Notes under the pieces: generated by a model | The model's input: the letters and a program-made list of their open reading frames with translations, nothing else | Told to the model about the DNA's origin: nothing | Databases searched by the model: none | IMG/VR virus record: IMGVR_UViG_3300030102_005877 | Location: 1-27,689 of that record | Strand: one strand, 5' to 3' | Origin: a virus | DNA: 27,689 nt | Shown: positions 16,629-23,567 of the stretch, piece by piece | How the letters are laid out: the number at the start of each line of letters is the position of its first letter | Numbering within the stretch: position 1 is the first letter of the stretch | Program-made: the position numbers and the translations under genes

Positions 16629-17247
16629 CATCCGGGCCGTCCTCGTAAAACCAGGCATCCTGCAAACAATAGTTTTGATTGGTGTTTGAGAAGTAGATCT
16701 CATCGCACGCCTCAAAGTCCGGCGGGTCTTTGACGTGGGTCAGGCTAGGGTCTGTCCACAAGATCCGGTTATTCGGCTGCGATGCAAACTGGCCATTCTC
16801 TAACAGAATAATATTCTGGCTCTTGTGCTCTCTTGGTATCGAGGCGCATGAGGTCAGAAGCTCACCGTTGCTGTCACATTGGTCAATCGTGCAGATGTAC
16901 TCACCGGGCACCATCTCTTTACCGATGCGAGCCATGCAGTCTAAGTGCCGAATATTGTCTTTGACGATGGTGGTAATATGCCATGCGTCGATGTCCCATA
17001 ATGCCAGCTCATGCTGTTCATACTTAATCTCTGCCTCTGGGTCATTCACAAAAGCAGAGATAGGTAACTTGTCGTAGAGCGCACCATTCTCAAGCAATGT
17101 CTCGAAGAGCAGAGCCCGGTGCTTCTGCGCTTTGACGCTGACCCAATATCCGCGCATGAACTCACCGTGTCCTTTTTTAAAGTTATACAGATATTCTTTA
17201 CGTACCCAAACTGGCTGCATTGGCAGGTTTGCCACTAAGAAAGACAT
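16585..17247 (-). CDS. Conserved phage protein of unknown function, last gene of the leftward operon
   Basis: A 220-residue protein. The start is ATG at 17247, with GGAGGG 8 nt upstream; the frame extends to 17304 but lacks a ribosome-binding site there. The sequence has the pattern of a protein widespread in cyanophages and other marine podo- and myoviruses: MQPVWVRKEYLYNF, GYWVSVKAQKHRALLFETLL, ALYDKLPISAFV, PGEYICTIDQ, then EHKSQNIILLENGQFASQPN. I know no established function. The C-terminus is acidic and Ser/Pro-rich. Its 3' end overlaps the convergent 49-residue basic gene. Confidence 0.7.
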   Translation of the reverse strand: MSFLVANLPMQPVWVRKEYLYNFKKGHGEFMRGYWVSVKAQKHRALLFETLLENGALYDKLPISAFVNDPEAEIKYEQHELALWDIDAWHITTIVKDNIRHLDCMARIGKEMVPGEYICTIDQCDSNGELLTSCASIPREHKSQNIILLENGQFASQPNNRILWTDPSLTHVKDPPDFEACDEIYFSNTNQNYCLQDAWFYEDGPDAISSEPPSSETSSS

Positions 17248-17248
17248 G

Positions 17249-17398
17249 CTACTCACCCTCCCAGCAACGCTCTGCTCGGCGTTCTTCGCGTTCTTCTTCT
17301 TCAAGCTCTAGGCGCTTCCAGTAACGTTTCTCTTCTTTCGGCGACAGTTCGCCGTCGTTGTATTTTGCGTGGCTATCGTCTACTCGTTCGTTGCTCAT
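17249..17398 (-). CDS. Small highly charged protein
   Basis: A 49-residue reading frame starting MSNERVDDSHAKYNDGELSP, then a Glu/Arg-rich helix (LEEEERERRAER), ending GE. AGGAG lies 7 nt before the ATG at 17398, and the start overlaps the upstream gene's stop. Its own stop lies 1 bp before the next gene's start. The translation signals and tiling make it credible despite its size. No family is recognised. Confidence 0.6.
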   Translation of the reverse strand: MSNERVDDSHAKYNDGELSPKEEKRYWKRLELEEEEREERRAERCWEGE

Positions 17399-17580
17399 TT
17401 CTTCACTCCTAAAAACACGGCCTTATACTCCAGCCGCCACAGGTATTCTTTCAGATCACACAGATGATCTTCATCCGTGCATTGCTCAATCCACTTGTTT
17501 ACTAGTCGCATTGCGATAGCCAGTTCTTTGCGCTGCTCGCGTTTGTACCACCCCTTCGGCTTCACGCCTTTTTTCCCCAT
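17395..17580 (-). CDS. Small basic helical protein of unknown function
   Basis: A 61-residue protein. ATG at 17580 has GGAGG 7 nt upstream; the longer frame to 17613 lacks a site. It reads MGKKGVKPKGWYKREQRKEL, then a helix (AMRLVNKWIEQCTDEDHLCD), and ends LEYKAVFLGVKK. It overlaps the next gene as ATGA. Two Cys residues (in EQC and HLC) are present without a clear metal-site pattern. Function is unknown. Confidence 0.6.
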   Translation of the reverse strand: MGKKGVKPKGWYKREQRKELAIAMRLVNKWIEQCTDEDHLCDLKEYLWRLEYKAVFLGVKK

Positions 17581-17701
17581 TGTCTCCCCTCCAACTTTGT
17601 ATTCTTTTTTCAAGATCTTTTGTCCCTCTTCTGACCGTTACAATCTCAGAGGCCACAATCCAGAAAATCAAACAAACCAGGGTACCTAGAAACACGATCA
17701 C
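17486..17701 (-). CDS. Possible small membrane protein with GTG start
   Basis: A 71-residue frame beginning GTG at 17701, immediately after the XRE gene's stop, with GGAGG 8 nt upstream. Residues 1-20 (IVFLGTLVCLIFWIVASEI) are a clear membrane helix, and the rest is charged. The last 95 bp overlap the 61-residue gene in another frame. Without it the operon has an unexplained 121-bp gap. The TM segment and ribosome-binding site support it; the long overlap argues for caution. Function is unknown. Confidence 0.45.
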   Translation of the reverse strand: MIVFLGTLVCLIFWIVASEIVTVRRGTKDLEKRIQSWRGDNGEKRREAEGVVQTRAAQRTGYRNATSKQVD

Positions 17702-17935
17702 TTAATTGTCCTCCAGCCACGCATTCATTGGCACGCCCGTTCTTCTAAAGATTTCATGCGCCATCCCCAACGATGGCTTCTTTTCGCCAGCAATGTAACT
17801 GTGAATGGATGTTGGGTTCCAGTCCATCTCACTACACATACTTCTTAAACTGTGATTTTGCCTTTGCATCCACATTCTCAGCATGACCCCACCACGAGAT
17901 GGGGGCCTTATTTTGTATTCACTCTTCTTTGGCAT
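17702..17935 (-). CDS. Small XRE/Cro-type helix-turn-helix regulator
   Basis: A 77-residue protein. ATG at 17935 has AAGGAGG 6 nt upstream, the best site of the region. Residues 17-60 form a Cro/C1-type HTH: VMLRMWMQRQNHSLRSMCSE, with recognition part WNPTSIHSYIAGEKKPSL at 39-56, followed by a helix and a short C-terminus. It should bind operator DNA and regulate phage transcription. A 22-bp dyad overlapping a candidate early promoter at 24973-24994 is one possible target. Its 5' end overlaps the VRR-NUC gene by 17 bp. Confidence 0.7.
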   Translation of the reverse strand: MPKKSEYKIRPPSRGGVMLRMWMQRQNHSLRSMCSEMDWNPTSIHSYIAGEKKPSLGMAHEIFRRTGVPMNAWLEDN

Positions 17936-18368
17936 TCTGCACCTCCTTGAGAAATTCAATGGCTTCCTCGTGACCATGAGCAACCTTACACCTCCAGTTG
18001 CCAGTATCGTTAAATTTATGAAGCCACTCCTTTTGCGACTCAGACACCCTACCGCCCTTGACTCTTTTCATTTCAATGACGCACTGCGCCGGAGAGATGC
18101 AGATGAGATCAGGCACGCCCGACTGGACGCCTTCAGACCGCAAGCGGGCACCCGATACTTTGTCTCGCTGTCCTCCGTTTGGCACGGCGAAATAGATCCA
18201 GTCATTTTTCCGCATCCAGTTAACGACCTGCATCTGCTCCCAGTGTTCAGAAGGAATATCGCTTTTCTTGCGCTCCTTCTTTTCTTTTGGTTTTTGAAAA
18301 GATGGGTCATTCCTTTCATGAAATTTACGCATTGAGTTCATGATCCGCTGCTTGTAGTCCTCTGACAT
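17919..18368 (-). CDS. VRR-NUC family nuclease (PD-(D/E)XK)
   Basis: A 149-residue protein with ATG 18368 and AAGGAG about 10 nt upstream inside a hairpin loop. Residues 1-38 are basic and probably flexible. The VRR-NUC core follows: E44 in SEHWEQMQ, FAVPNGGQRD (60-69), EGVQSGVPD87, then E99-M-K101 and Q112. These are the acidic and lysine catalytic residues of the fold. The family includes Holliday-junction resolvase-like and flap nucleases; phage members are thought to process recombination or replication intermediates. It lies downstream of primase and annealing protein genes, consistent with DNA metabolism. Confidence 0.8.
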   Translation of the reverse strand: MSEDYKQRIMNSMRKFHERNDPSFQKPKEKKERKKSDIPSEHWEQMQVVNWMRKNDWIYFAVPNGGQRDKVSGARLRSEGVQSGVPDLICISPAQCVIEMKRVKGGRVSESQKEWLHKFNDTGNWRCKVAHGHEEAIEFLKEVQNAKEE

Positions 18369-18370
18369 TT

Positions 18371-18391
18371 CCGATAATCTCCTTTTATCGG
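18371..18391 (-). promoter_or_regulatory. Hairpin presenting the VRR-NUC Shine-Dalgarno in its loop
   Basis: On the minus strand, CCGATAA and TTATCGG form a perfect 7-bp stem around a 7-nt loop AAGGAGA, which is the ribosome-binding site of the gene starting at 18368. The site is thus exposed in the loop and could be a translational operator. Protein binding is not known. Confidence 0.5.
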
Positions 18392-18420
18392 AACTGCACT
18401 TCCGTGTTTTGGTTTTTGGG

Positions 18421-18467
18421 GGCGGGTGTCACTTTTAACTAAGTGGCTTTTGCTTGATTCACCCGCC
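18421..18467 (-). repeat. Nested inverted repeat at the end of the primase gene
   Basis: GGCGGGTG (18421-18428) and CACCCGCC (18460-18467) form an 8-bp stem that includes the last codons of the primase gene. Inside it, CACTT (18430-18434) and AAGTG (18441-18445) form a second stem. No T-run follows on the minus strand, so it is not a standard terminator; an attenuator or RNA-processing site is possible. Confidence 0.45.
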
Positions 18468-19271
18468 TCCATTTCGCCTCTCGCATCTCATAATGCTCGC
18501 ATGAATTGCATCCACCTCTTTTTCAAACAGGGGTGGCTCACACAGCATCATGTTGGCCGCGTGCAAAAGTGCGCTGGTCTCAATACTTCCTTTTCCGCTT
18601 GAAATGAGAATACCCGCAAGACGGGCGAGGCCATCATTACGTTGACCTTCTGGGATGCGATCAAACTTCCCTATGTCAATTTCAGTGTCCATAAGTTTCT
18701 CTCGCTTGCGCTGGCGAACGACGACACCTTGGCGCAAGAGCCTTAAAATCCACGATGGAAGAGGAGCAAGCGGAACACTCGTAGGAACAAGCCAGCGATA
18801 GTCGCCAGCCATCCCTCTGGAGCCAGGAGCAACCACGTAACCGTTATGACCACGAAAATCGATGCCCTGGTACTTTGCGATGTTGACCGCATTCTTGATC
18901 ACTTCATCCTTCGGTGTTTTGAAAAAGAAATGACGACCACCCGACCCCGTAACCGAGGTCCAAGTTTTAGGAAGTTCACCATACCTCACAACCATTTTGC
19001 GAAGTGAATCTTCACCGCCCTTATGGAAGTCGACGTCAAGAACGCAAACCTTGCTGGTAAGCATCCCTATGTTCGCATCTGGCCATTCGGCCCACCATTG
19101 TTTGATTTGTTCAATGTCAGTGGTCGCCTCATGAATTCCATGAGGAACTAACGGGTGTTTTGCGGGAGAGGAGCACGAGGGCCGCCGACATGAGCAGCCC
19201 CCGCTTTGTGGGTGATGAAGAGGAATCACCGGCAACCCAGCTCGCGCAAAGCTAAGTGCCTTCTTAATCAT
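18459..19271 (-). CDS. Bifunctional primase/polymerase (AEP Prim-Pol) with PriCT-like tail
   Basis: A 270-residue protein with ATG 19271 overlapping the upstream stop (ATGA). The N-terminus KKALSFARAGLPVIPLH is typical of the Prim-Pol family (PF09250), followed by a Cys cluster C26-x-C28-x4-C33 and AKHP. Catalytic motifs are V-L-D79-V-D81 (first metal acids), SGGRHFFF with H114, and GIDFRGHNGYVVAPG with D138. Residues 205-260 (IPEGQRNDGLARLAGILISS) match PriCT_1-type helical domains. It would synthesise primers for phage DNA replication with the SF3 helicase encoded at 22179-23567. Primase and helicase are separate genes here, whereas many plasmid and phage versions are fused. Confidence 0.85.
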   Translation of the reverse strand: MIKKALSFARAGLPVIPLHHPQSGGCSCRRPSCSSPAKHPLVPHGIHEATTDIEQIKQWWAEWPDANIGMLTSKVCVLDVDFHKGGEDSLRKMVVRYGELPKTWTSVTGSGGRHFFFKTPKDEVIKNAVNIAKYQGIDFRGHNGYVVAPGSRGMAGDYRWLVPTSVPLAPLPSWILRLLRQGVVVRQRKREKLMDTEIDIGKFDRIPEGQRNDGLARLAGILISSGKGSIETSALLHAANMMLCEPPLFEKEVDAIHASIMRCERRNGGG

Positions 19272-20044
19272 TCCTCATCTCCCATATTGAATTCAATCTC
19301 CTCATCATCATCAGAACTGAAAAGAATCTTTGGGTCTCCCCCGGCTTTGCATGCTTTGAACAACTCTCTGAGGCGATCCATCATCACAACGTCGCCCTCC
19401 AACTCCTTGATGTAGTCGACCCCGGCCCACTCCTCGATCATGACAGCCGTCACTCCAAAGGATTTGAAGTGCTCAAGCATCTCCAAGACAACGGACCTTG
19501 GCTTCGCCTTGAACGGCTTAGGATTTTGCTCAAGCGGCTTTGGCGCCGATACATCAGCGCTCTCGACGTGCGGATCTTCGACTGGAACACGCGCCCACAA
19601 CTCGCCCGCAAGACCAAAGCTCGCAGCCGCCGACGTGCAGAGCGCACGACGATGGGTATCTGTCAAAGTCCGAGCGTCGCATTGCTCATACATGATTGGT
19701 TGGTTCTTGTGGTTCATGCACGCTTGTGGAAACTCGGGAAGCGCCATGCCGCTCTCTTTGTGGATCCATTGCCCCAGCACGTAACCCGTCCCATCTGGCG
19801 CCTTATGGATGAACTGTGGCTGGTCTTGGTCTTTCCAGGGAAGAAGCCTAAACGTCCAACCAGGGGCGTTCTCGTGCATGTGATGATAGGTGAGTGACCA
19901 GTTCATGTAGTCAGCGCGAAAGTTGCCGCTACCCTTTTGGCTTACATCGTCGGGCCTGATTACGCCCCATAGGTTTGGAATATCCACTGTCGTCTCCTTG
20001 ATTGGTGTTGCTCTCATGACCGTCCAATTTTTCTTTTCTTCCAT
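19268..20044 (-). CDS. Single-strand annealing protein, DUF1071/Sak3-like
   Basis: A 258-residue protein. ATG 20044 has GGAGG 8 nt upstream; the frame extends to 20083 without a site. Residues 40-150 show the pattern of the DUF1071 family: NFRADYMNWSLTYHHMHENA, a beta segment around GTGYVLGQWIHK, LPEFPQACMNHKNQPI, then DTHRRALCTSAAASFGLAGE. I recall DUF1071 as the Sak3 annealing class. Such proteins anneal complementary ssDNA during phage recombination. The C-terminus is very acidic (DDDEEIEF). A YqaJ-type exonuclease is encoded two genes upstream, making a Red-like pair. The family call rests on my reading of motifs. Confidence 0.65.
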   Translation of the reverse strand: MEEKKNWTVMRATPIKETTVDIPNLWGVIRPDDVSQKGSGNFRADYMNWSLTYHHMHENAPGWTFRLLPWKDQDQPQFIHKAPDGTGYVLGQWIHKESGMALPEFPQACMNHKNQPIMYEQCDARTLTDTHRRALCTSAAASFGLAGELWARVPVEDPHVESADVSAPKPLEQNPKPFKAKPRSVVLEMLEHFKSFGVTAVMIEEWAGVDYIKELEGDVVMMDRLRELFKACKAGGDPKILFSSDDDEEIEFNMGDEE

Positions 20045-20045
20045 C

Positions 20046-20534
20046 TTAGTGTCCTCCAGGTCCGGCCATACCAAGCTCTTCAAGTATTTCTATTCCCGGT
20101 GCGTCAGGAAGATCAGACAGTCGCAAACGTTGCTTCTGATACTCTTCGCGCTTGAGCTGAAACTCTTCGAGTTCCAATTCTCGCTCTCTCTCTTTTCTCA
20201 CCGCTTCCGCTAGCGTCTCCCGCCTGTCGTGAAACTCGCGACGTTTTAGAATGACATCGTACCCTGGCAAGCTGAAAAGATGTTTACTGTACTCGAACCG
20301 CACCGTACTGCCGGTGGTCTTGTAAACGCTGTCGCGCTCAAGTGCCAATGCTGCCGTGGCCGTGAAATGAATCACTGTCATTGCAAGCAACGCAAACGCA
20401 ATCAGCTTCCAAGTAAACAGATGGAAAAGAACCGCGTTCACTTTGCGATTCCAATCGCTAAAGCCGGTGTACAGCTCTTCGCGCTCCCAAGTGACATCGC
20501 CTTCAGTCTCCATAATTTCTTTATCTTTGTTCAT
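20046..20534 (-). CDS. Membrane protein with one TM and a charged coiled coil, unknown
   Basis: A 162-residue protein. ATG 20534 follows the leader GGAGTGCAGACCA. Residues 1-30 are acidic, and 43-66 (KLIAFALLAMTVIHFTATAA) are a clear TM helix. A middle domain of about 40 residues follows, then a Glu/Arg-rich coiled coil at about 100-138 (RKERERELELEEFQLKREEY). It sits within the recombination genes, between the annealing protein and a small helical protein, with 1-4 bp junctions. A membrane-linked role such as host takeover is possible but unsupported. No family is recognised. Confidence 0.6.
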   Translation of the reverse strand: MNKDKEIMETEGDVTWEREELYTGFSDWNRKVNAVLFHLFTWKLIAFALLAMTVIHFTATAALALERDSVYKTTGSTVRFEYSKHLFSLPGYDVILKRREFHDRRETLAEAVRKERERELELEEFQLKREEYQKQRLRLSDLPDAPGIEILEELGMAGPGGH

Positions 20535-20728
20535 TGGTCTGCACTCCAGTCAAAGTTGTTCTCAGATTCATACTCTATGCGTGACCATGCACGCTCTGTT
20601 GCTGCGGCACGTGAGTAACCACGCGCCTGGTAAAAAGATTGATAAAGTTCAAACGCCAACTCTATCGCATCTCGCTCTGTCTTGGTTTTCATTGCTGCAC
20701 TGATTTGCTTTGGTACTCGAATCATCAT
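20531..20728 (-). CDS. Small helical protein, unknown
   Basis: A 65-residue protein with ATG 20728 and AAGGA 7 nt upstream. It begins MMIRVPKQISAAMKTKTERD and is helical throughout, with an aromatic/acidic C-terminus (ENNFDWSADQ). It overlaps the next gene as ATGA and starts 3 bp after the exonuclease stop. The RVPK start resembles some ribbon-helix-helix-like proteins, but I cannot support a DNA-binding fold. Function is unknown. Confidence 0.55.
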   Translation of the reverse strand: MMIRVPKQISAAMKTKTERDAIELAFELYQSFYQARGYSRAAATERAWSRIEYESENNFDWSADQ

Positions 20729-20731
20729 GAC

Positions 20732-21736
20732 TTAATCCTTGATAGATACACGAAGGGTTCGAGTGTCCCGGCCCTTTGGTGCCTTCAGGGTGATTTTGCT
20801 CTTGCCGTCCTCAATGTAGATTTCCTGCATGTCACCCGCTGATACACGAATCTTTGCCTCTGCTTCTTTCTTCGCAACCTCAAGTTCTTTGATAGCCTTG
20901 CTCAGTCGGTCGTGCTCGACGGCCAGCTCCCACTCCTCCTGGCTAAATACACGCCGTGACGCCTGCTTCTCTTCGATTCTCTTAAGTCGGTCGAGACACG
21001 CCTTTGTTGGGTCTGGGGATGGCTGCTGGCGCCGATGAAGATACTTGGTCCAAAACGTAAACACCGCGTCTTTAATCATTGCAATCCGCGCGTCGTCACG
21101 CTCAACTTTCCACCAAACTAATTCACTGTCACCTCCAAATAGTACACCGACGAAACAGACTGAAAAGTCACCCAGATACATGTGCCATTGAACTTGGTCA
21201 TATTCCATTGGATGAACTTCATTCGTCATCGGCTCCCCGTAATCCTCGCGCATGTCGTAGCGATGACGCTTGAACTCAAAGCAGACGTTTTTGTTGTCTC
21301 GAAGGATGGCATCAGGCGTAGCCCGAAGTGTCACCATGAAAGTCGGTTCATAGATTGTGATGCCCTCTTGAACCTGGTCATCGGGGTCGAGTCCTAAATC
21401 TCCGAGTGACTCTTGAGTCATCTCGCGAAAGATGGGCTCCATGCGTGACCCCATCATCATCGCTGGATTGACGCGCACCACCTCGTTGTTGAGCTTGTGG
21501 TGGAACAAATCAAAAGGCCCGGAATATGGGTTGGTGCCCATGATTTTAGGAACGTCCGTCGAACCACAGCACCACCGACGCAGGCTGCGGTCATCATCCT
21601 CGGGAACCAGGATGCGATTTCCATCAAAGTCAAAGCATGGAATGCGGTCATAGAGCAGCCCGGCCTGATATAGGTCATCCTGCTTGATAATCCTCTTAAT
21701 AATCCTATCTGTCTTAATTTCATTTGTCTGTTGCAT
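20732..21736 (-). CDS. YqaJ-like viral recombinase exonuclease
   Basis: A 334-residue protein. ATG 21736 is preferred because GGAG is 6 nt upstream; the ATG at 21742 touches the same GGAG. Motifs of the YqaJ / lambda-exonuclease PD-(D/E)XK fold are present: CGSTDVPKIMGTNPYSGPFD (58-76), GSRMEP with E100, VTLRATPD142, CFEFKRH with E154 and K156, and YDQVQWHMYL with Q183. The C-terminal 100 residues include a charged coiled coil. The enzyme should digest one DNA strand from ends and feed the annealing protein encoded downstream. It is transcribed divergently from the small SSB-tail gene. Confidence 0.85.
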   Translation of the reverse strand: MQQTNEIKTDRIIKRIIKQDDLYQAGLLYDRIPCFDFDGNRILVPEDDDRSLRRWCCGSTDVPKIMGTNPYSGPFDLFHHKLNNEVVRVNPAMMMGSRMEPIFREMTQESLGDLGLDPDDQVQEGITIYEPTFMVTLRATPDAILRDNKNVCFEFKRHRYDMREDYGEPMTNEVHPMEYDQVQWHMYLGDFSVCFVGVLFGGDSELVWWKVERDDARIAMIKDAVFTFWTKYLHRRQQPSPDPTKACLDRLKRIEEKQASRRVFSQEEWELAVEHDRLSKAIKELEVAKKEAEAKIRVSAGDMQEIYIEDGKSKITLKAPKGRDTRTLRVSIKD

Positions 21737-21754
21737 TTGCATCTCCTTTGTTTT

Positions 21755-21782
21755 GGTTTTAGACTGAGGGTCTGACAAAACC
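21755..21782. promoter_or_regulatory. Dyad in the divergent intergenic region, putative operator
   Basis: Between the divergently transcribed exonuclease (start 21736) and SSB-tail gene (start 21804), GGTTTT (21755-21760) pairs with AAAACC (21777-21782). Inside, AGAC (21761-21764) pairs with GTCT (21770-21773), leaving a 3-base bulge. It is placed to control both genes. I could not assign convincing -35/-10 boxes. Confidence 0.4.
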
Positions 21783-21803
21783 TTAACATGAGGATGAAGT
21801 GTG

Positions 21804-22058
21804 ATGCAACAAAGTGGTACAGAGAAATTTCCGGGAATTGAAATTGCGAGTCTTTGGTATAGCAAAACTCCAGGCAACATGTCGGGCAGCATGGGCGGCA
21901 AGTATGGCGCCCGTATCATTTTAGTACAGAACAAAGACAAGCAAGGCCAACAGCCTGACGCAAAGATTTACGTGATGCCGTATGAAAAGAAAGAAGACGG
22001 CCAGAATCAGCAACAGAATAATCAACGCAATAATCAGCGAGACAACATCCCGTTTTGA
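21804..22058 (+). CDS. Small protein with SSB-like C-terminal tip (putative ssDNA-binding accessory)
   Basis: An 84-residue protein, the only convincing plus-strand gene inside the leftward replication operon. ATG 21804 has AGGA 9 nt upstream; GTG 21801 is an in-frame alternative. Residues 10-60 form a small beta-type domain (GIEIASLWYSKTPG, GARIILVQNKDK, PDAKIYVMPYE). Then comes a Gln/Asn-rich linker (QNQQQNNQRNNQ) and the terminus DNIPF, nearly identical to the bacterial SSB tip DDIPF that recruits replication and repair enzymes. SSBs normally have about 110 residues of OB fold; this is much shorter. It may be a mini-SSB or a mimic of the SSB tail. Function is inferred. Confidence 0.6.
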   Translation: MQQSGTEKFPGIEIASLWYSKTPGNMSGSMGGKYGARIILVQNKDKQGQQPDAKIYVMPYEKKEDGQNQQQNNQRNNQRDNIPF

Positions 22059-22093
22059 AACGCAGAGTTCAAGTTTTTGAAAAGAATCGACCG

Positions 22094-22174
22094 TCGCTAA
22101 AACCAGCGATTGTCGAGGTTCCCCGCTCTCCGCGGAGAATCCTCCAACGACCGAAGGGGAGCGCGCACTCCCCT
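22094..22174. terminator. Three consecutive hairpins between convergent genes, probable bidirectional terminator region
   Basis: TCGCT (22094-22098) pairs with AGCGA (22105-22109). TCTCCGCGGAGA (22127-22138) is a perfect 12-bp palindrome. AGGGGAG (22155-22161) pairs with CTCCCCT (22168-22174) around a 6-nt loop. The block fills the gap between the plus-strand SSB-tail gene and the 3' end of the minus-strand helicase gene. No long T-run follows, so factor-independent termination may be weak. Confidence 0.5.
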
Positions 22175-22178
22175 AAGG

Positions 22179-23567
22179 TCAATGATGAGTGAAGTCTAGC
22201 CACTCCGTTCGTGGCTTCATTCTCAATGCAACAGCCTTGCCTGTAGACTCTCGCCGCATCTTAATCTCACACTCTTTGAGCCGACGCCCGAAAGCAATCT
22301 TGCTCATAGAACGACGCCCAGCGGACATCGCCCAATCTTTGAATTCATCGTACACGTAAGCAAACTTCTCATAGCTTTCGCTTATCTCAGCACAGCTCGC
22401 AATGAAGTCGGCAACGGGGTTTGTCTCTTCTTTCCATTGCGAGAACACATCTTCAGAGCTTTTAGGGAGAGTAAACTCGCCAGTCTCCAGAACTTTGGAA
22501 ACAGAACGGAGGCACCAAACGATGATGGCTGCGCGTTCAGGCTCCATGCTCTTTCGGATCTCTTTTGGAGAACGACGACTATCCTCTTTTGTAAACTCTC
22601 GTTTCAGCTCAAGAATAATCCAACGACGAAAGAACCCGTGGCTGTAATCACCAGAAACGGCAGAAGGAAGGGAGTTAGCTGCAAAGATATGGCCGCAAGT
22701 AGGACGGAACGTTTGTGGTTTTCCGTATGCTTCCCGACCAGTTACGTAATCACCCGAAATGATTTGCTTGAACGTTTCGGATGATGACCCTTTGGATTGC
22801 TCCGGAAGTTCCGAGCAGATGTTAATCCGTGCAGATGAAGGATGGAGCTGAGATATGTAGTACTCTTCAGACCAACGGGAAGGGGATGAACTTACAACGG
22901 TCGATGGGTCAAAACAGGAAGCTATGATATCAAGTAGAACGCTCTTGCCATTGCCACCAGCGCCATAGAGCAAAAGGGAACGCTGCAAATCCGTGGCGCA
23001 ACCTGCTAGGCAAACGCCGATAAATTGACGAATTAGAACGACCTTCTCCGCTGCGTCGGGGTCACCCCTAAATAGTTCATCGAGGAACGATAGGAACGAC
23101 GTTGGAACGACGCGTTGGGGGTCTTTGGGAAGACTCTGGTCTATCTTCATTGTGGCTTTATGGTCGGGGGAATGTTTTAGAACGGCGAGCTTCCCGTCTT
23201 GAATGGAAAGAAAGCAATCTTCAAAGCAAACGCCATTGGGTATCTCATCGAAGAATGAATCGTCTAGCAATTCGCGACACAGCAGCAACGAATTGTAAAT
23301 GCCCATAACCTTAGCGTGTGAAAGTTTTACGACTTTGGTTTTCTCTTCAACCAACCAAGTCAAACCATTGAACGCTTGAATCGCAGAAAGAAGTGAGTCT
23401 CTTTCGACTTTGTGCCAAATGCCAGAATCATACAGATAAAGAACGCCTTGGCACACAACGGCGTCGTATTTGTTTTGCAGTTCATACGCCAACGCGCGCG
23501 CTAACGTTACCTCTCCGTCGCTCTCAATCTCTACCGATTGAATGAGTGGAATAATTTCGTGTATCAT
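22179..23567 (-). CDS. SF3 helicase of the D5/P4 type
   Basis: A 462-residue protein with ATG 23567 and GGAGG 7 nt upstream. Residues 1-180 correspond to a D5_N-like region (YDSGIWHKV; FEDCFLSIQDGKL; FLDELFRGD; LIRQFIGVCLAGC). The helicase core has Walker A YGAGGNGKS (201-209), Walker B ARINICSE (246-253), sensor GHIFAANSLP (292-301) and an arginine-finger region GFFRRW (311-316). The C-terminus is a winged-helix-like basic segment. It should unwind DNA at the phage origin and work with the separate Prim-Pol at 18459-19271. No primase motif is present in this protein. Confidence 0.85.
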   Translation of the reverse strand: MIHEIIPLIQSVEIESDGEVTLARALAYELQNKYDAVVCQGVLYLYDSGIWHKVERDSLLSAIQAFNGLTWLVEEKTKVVKLSHAKVMGIYNSLLLCRELLDDSFFDEIPNGVCFEDCFLSIQDGKLAVLKHSPDHKATMKIDQSLPKDPQRVVPTSFLSFLDELFRGDPDAAEKVVLIRQFIGVCLAGCATDLQRSLLLYGAGGNGKSVLLDIIASCFDPSTVVSSSPSRWSEEYYISQLHPSSARINICSELPEQSKGSSSETFKQIISGDYVTGREAYGKPQTFRPTCGHIFAANSLPSAVSGDYSHGFFRRWIILELKREFTKEDSRRSPKEIRKSMEPERAAIIVWCLRSVSKVLETGEFTLPKSSEDVFSQWKEETNPVADFIASCAEISESYEKFAYVYDEFKDWAMSAGRRSMSKIAFGRRLKECEIKMRRESTGKAVALRMKPRTEWLDFTHH

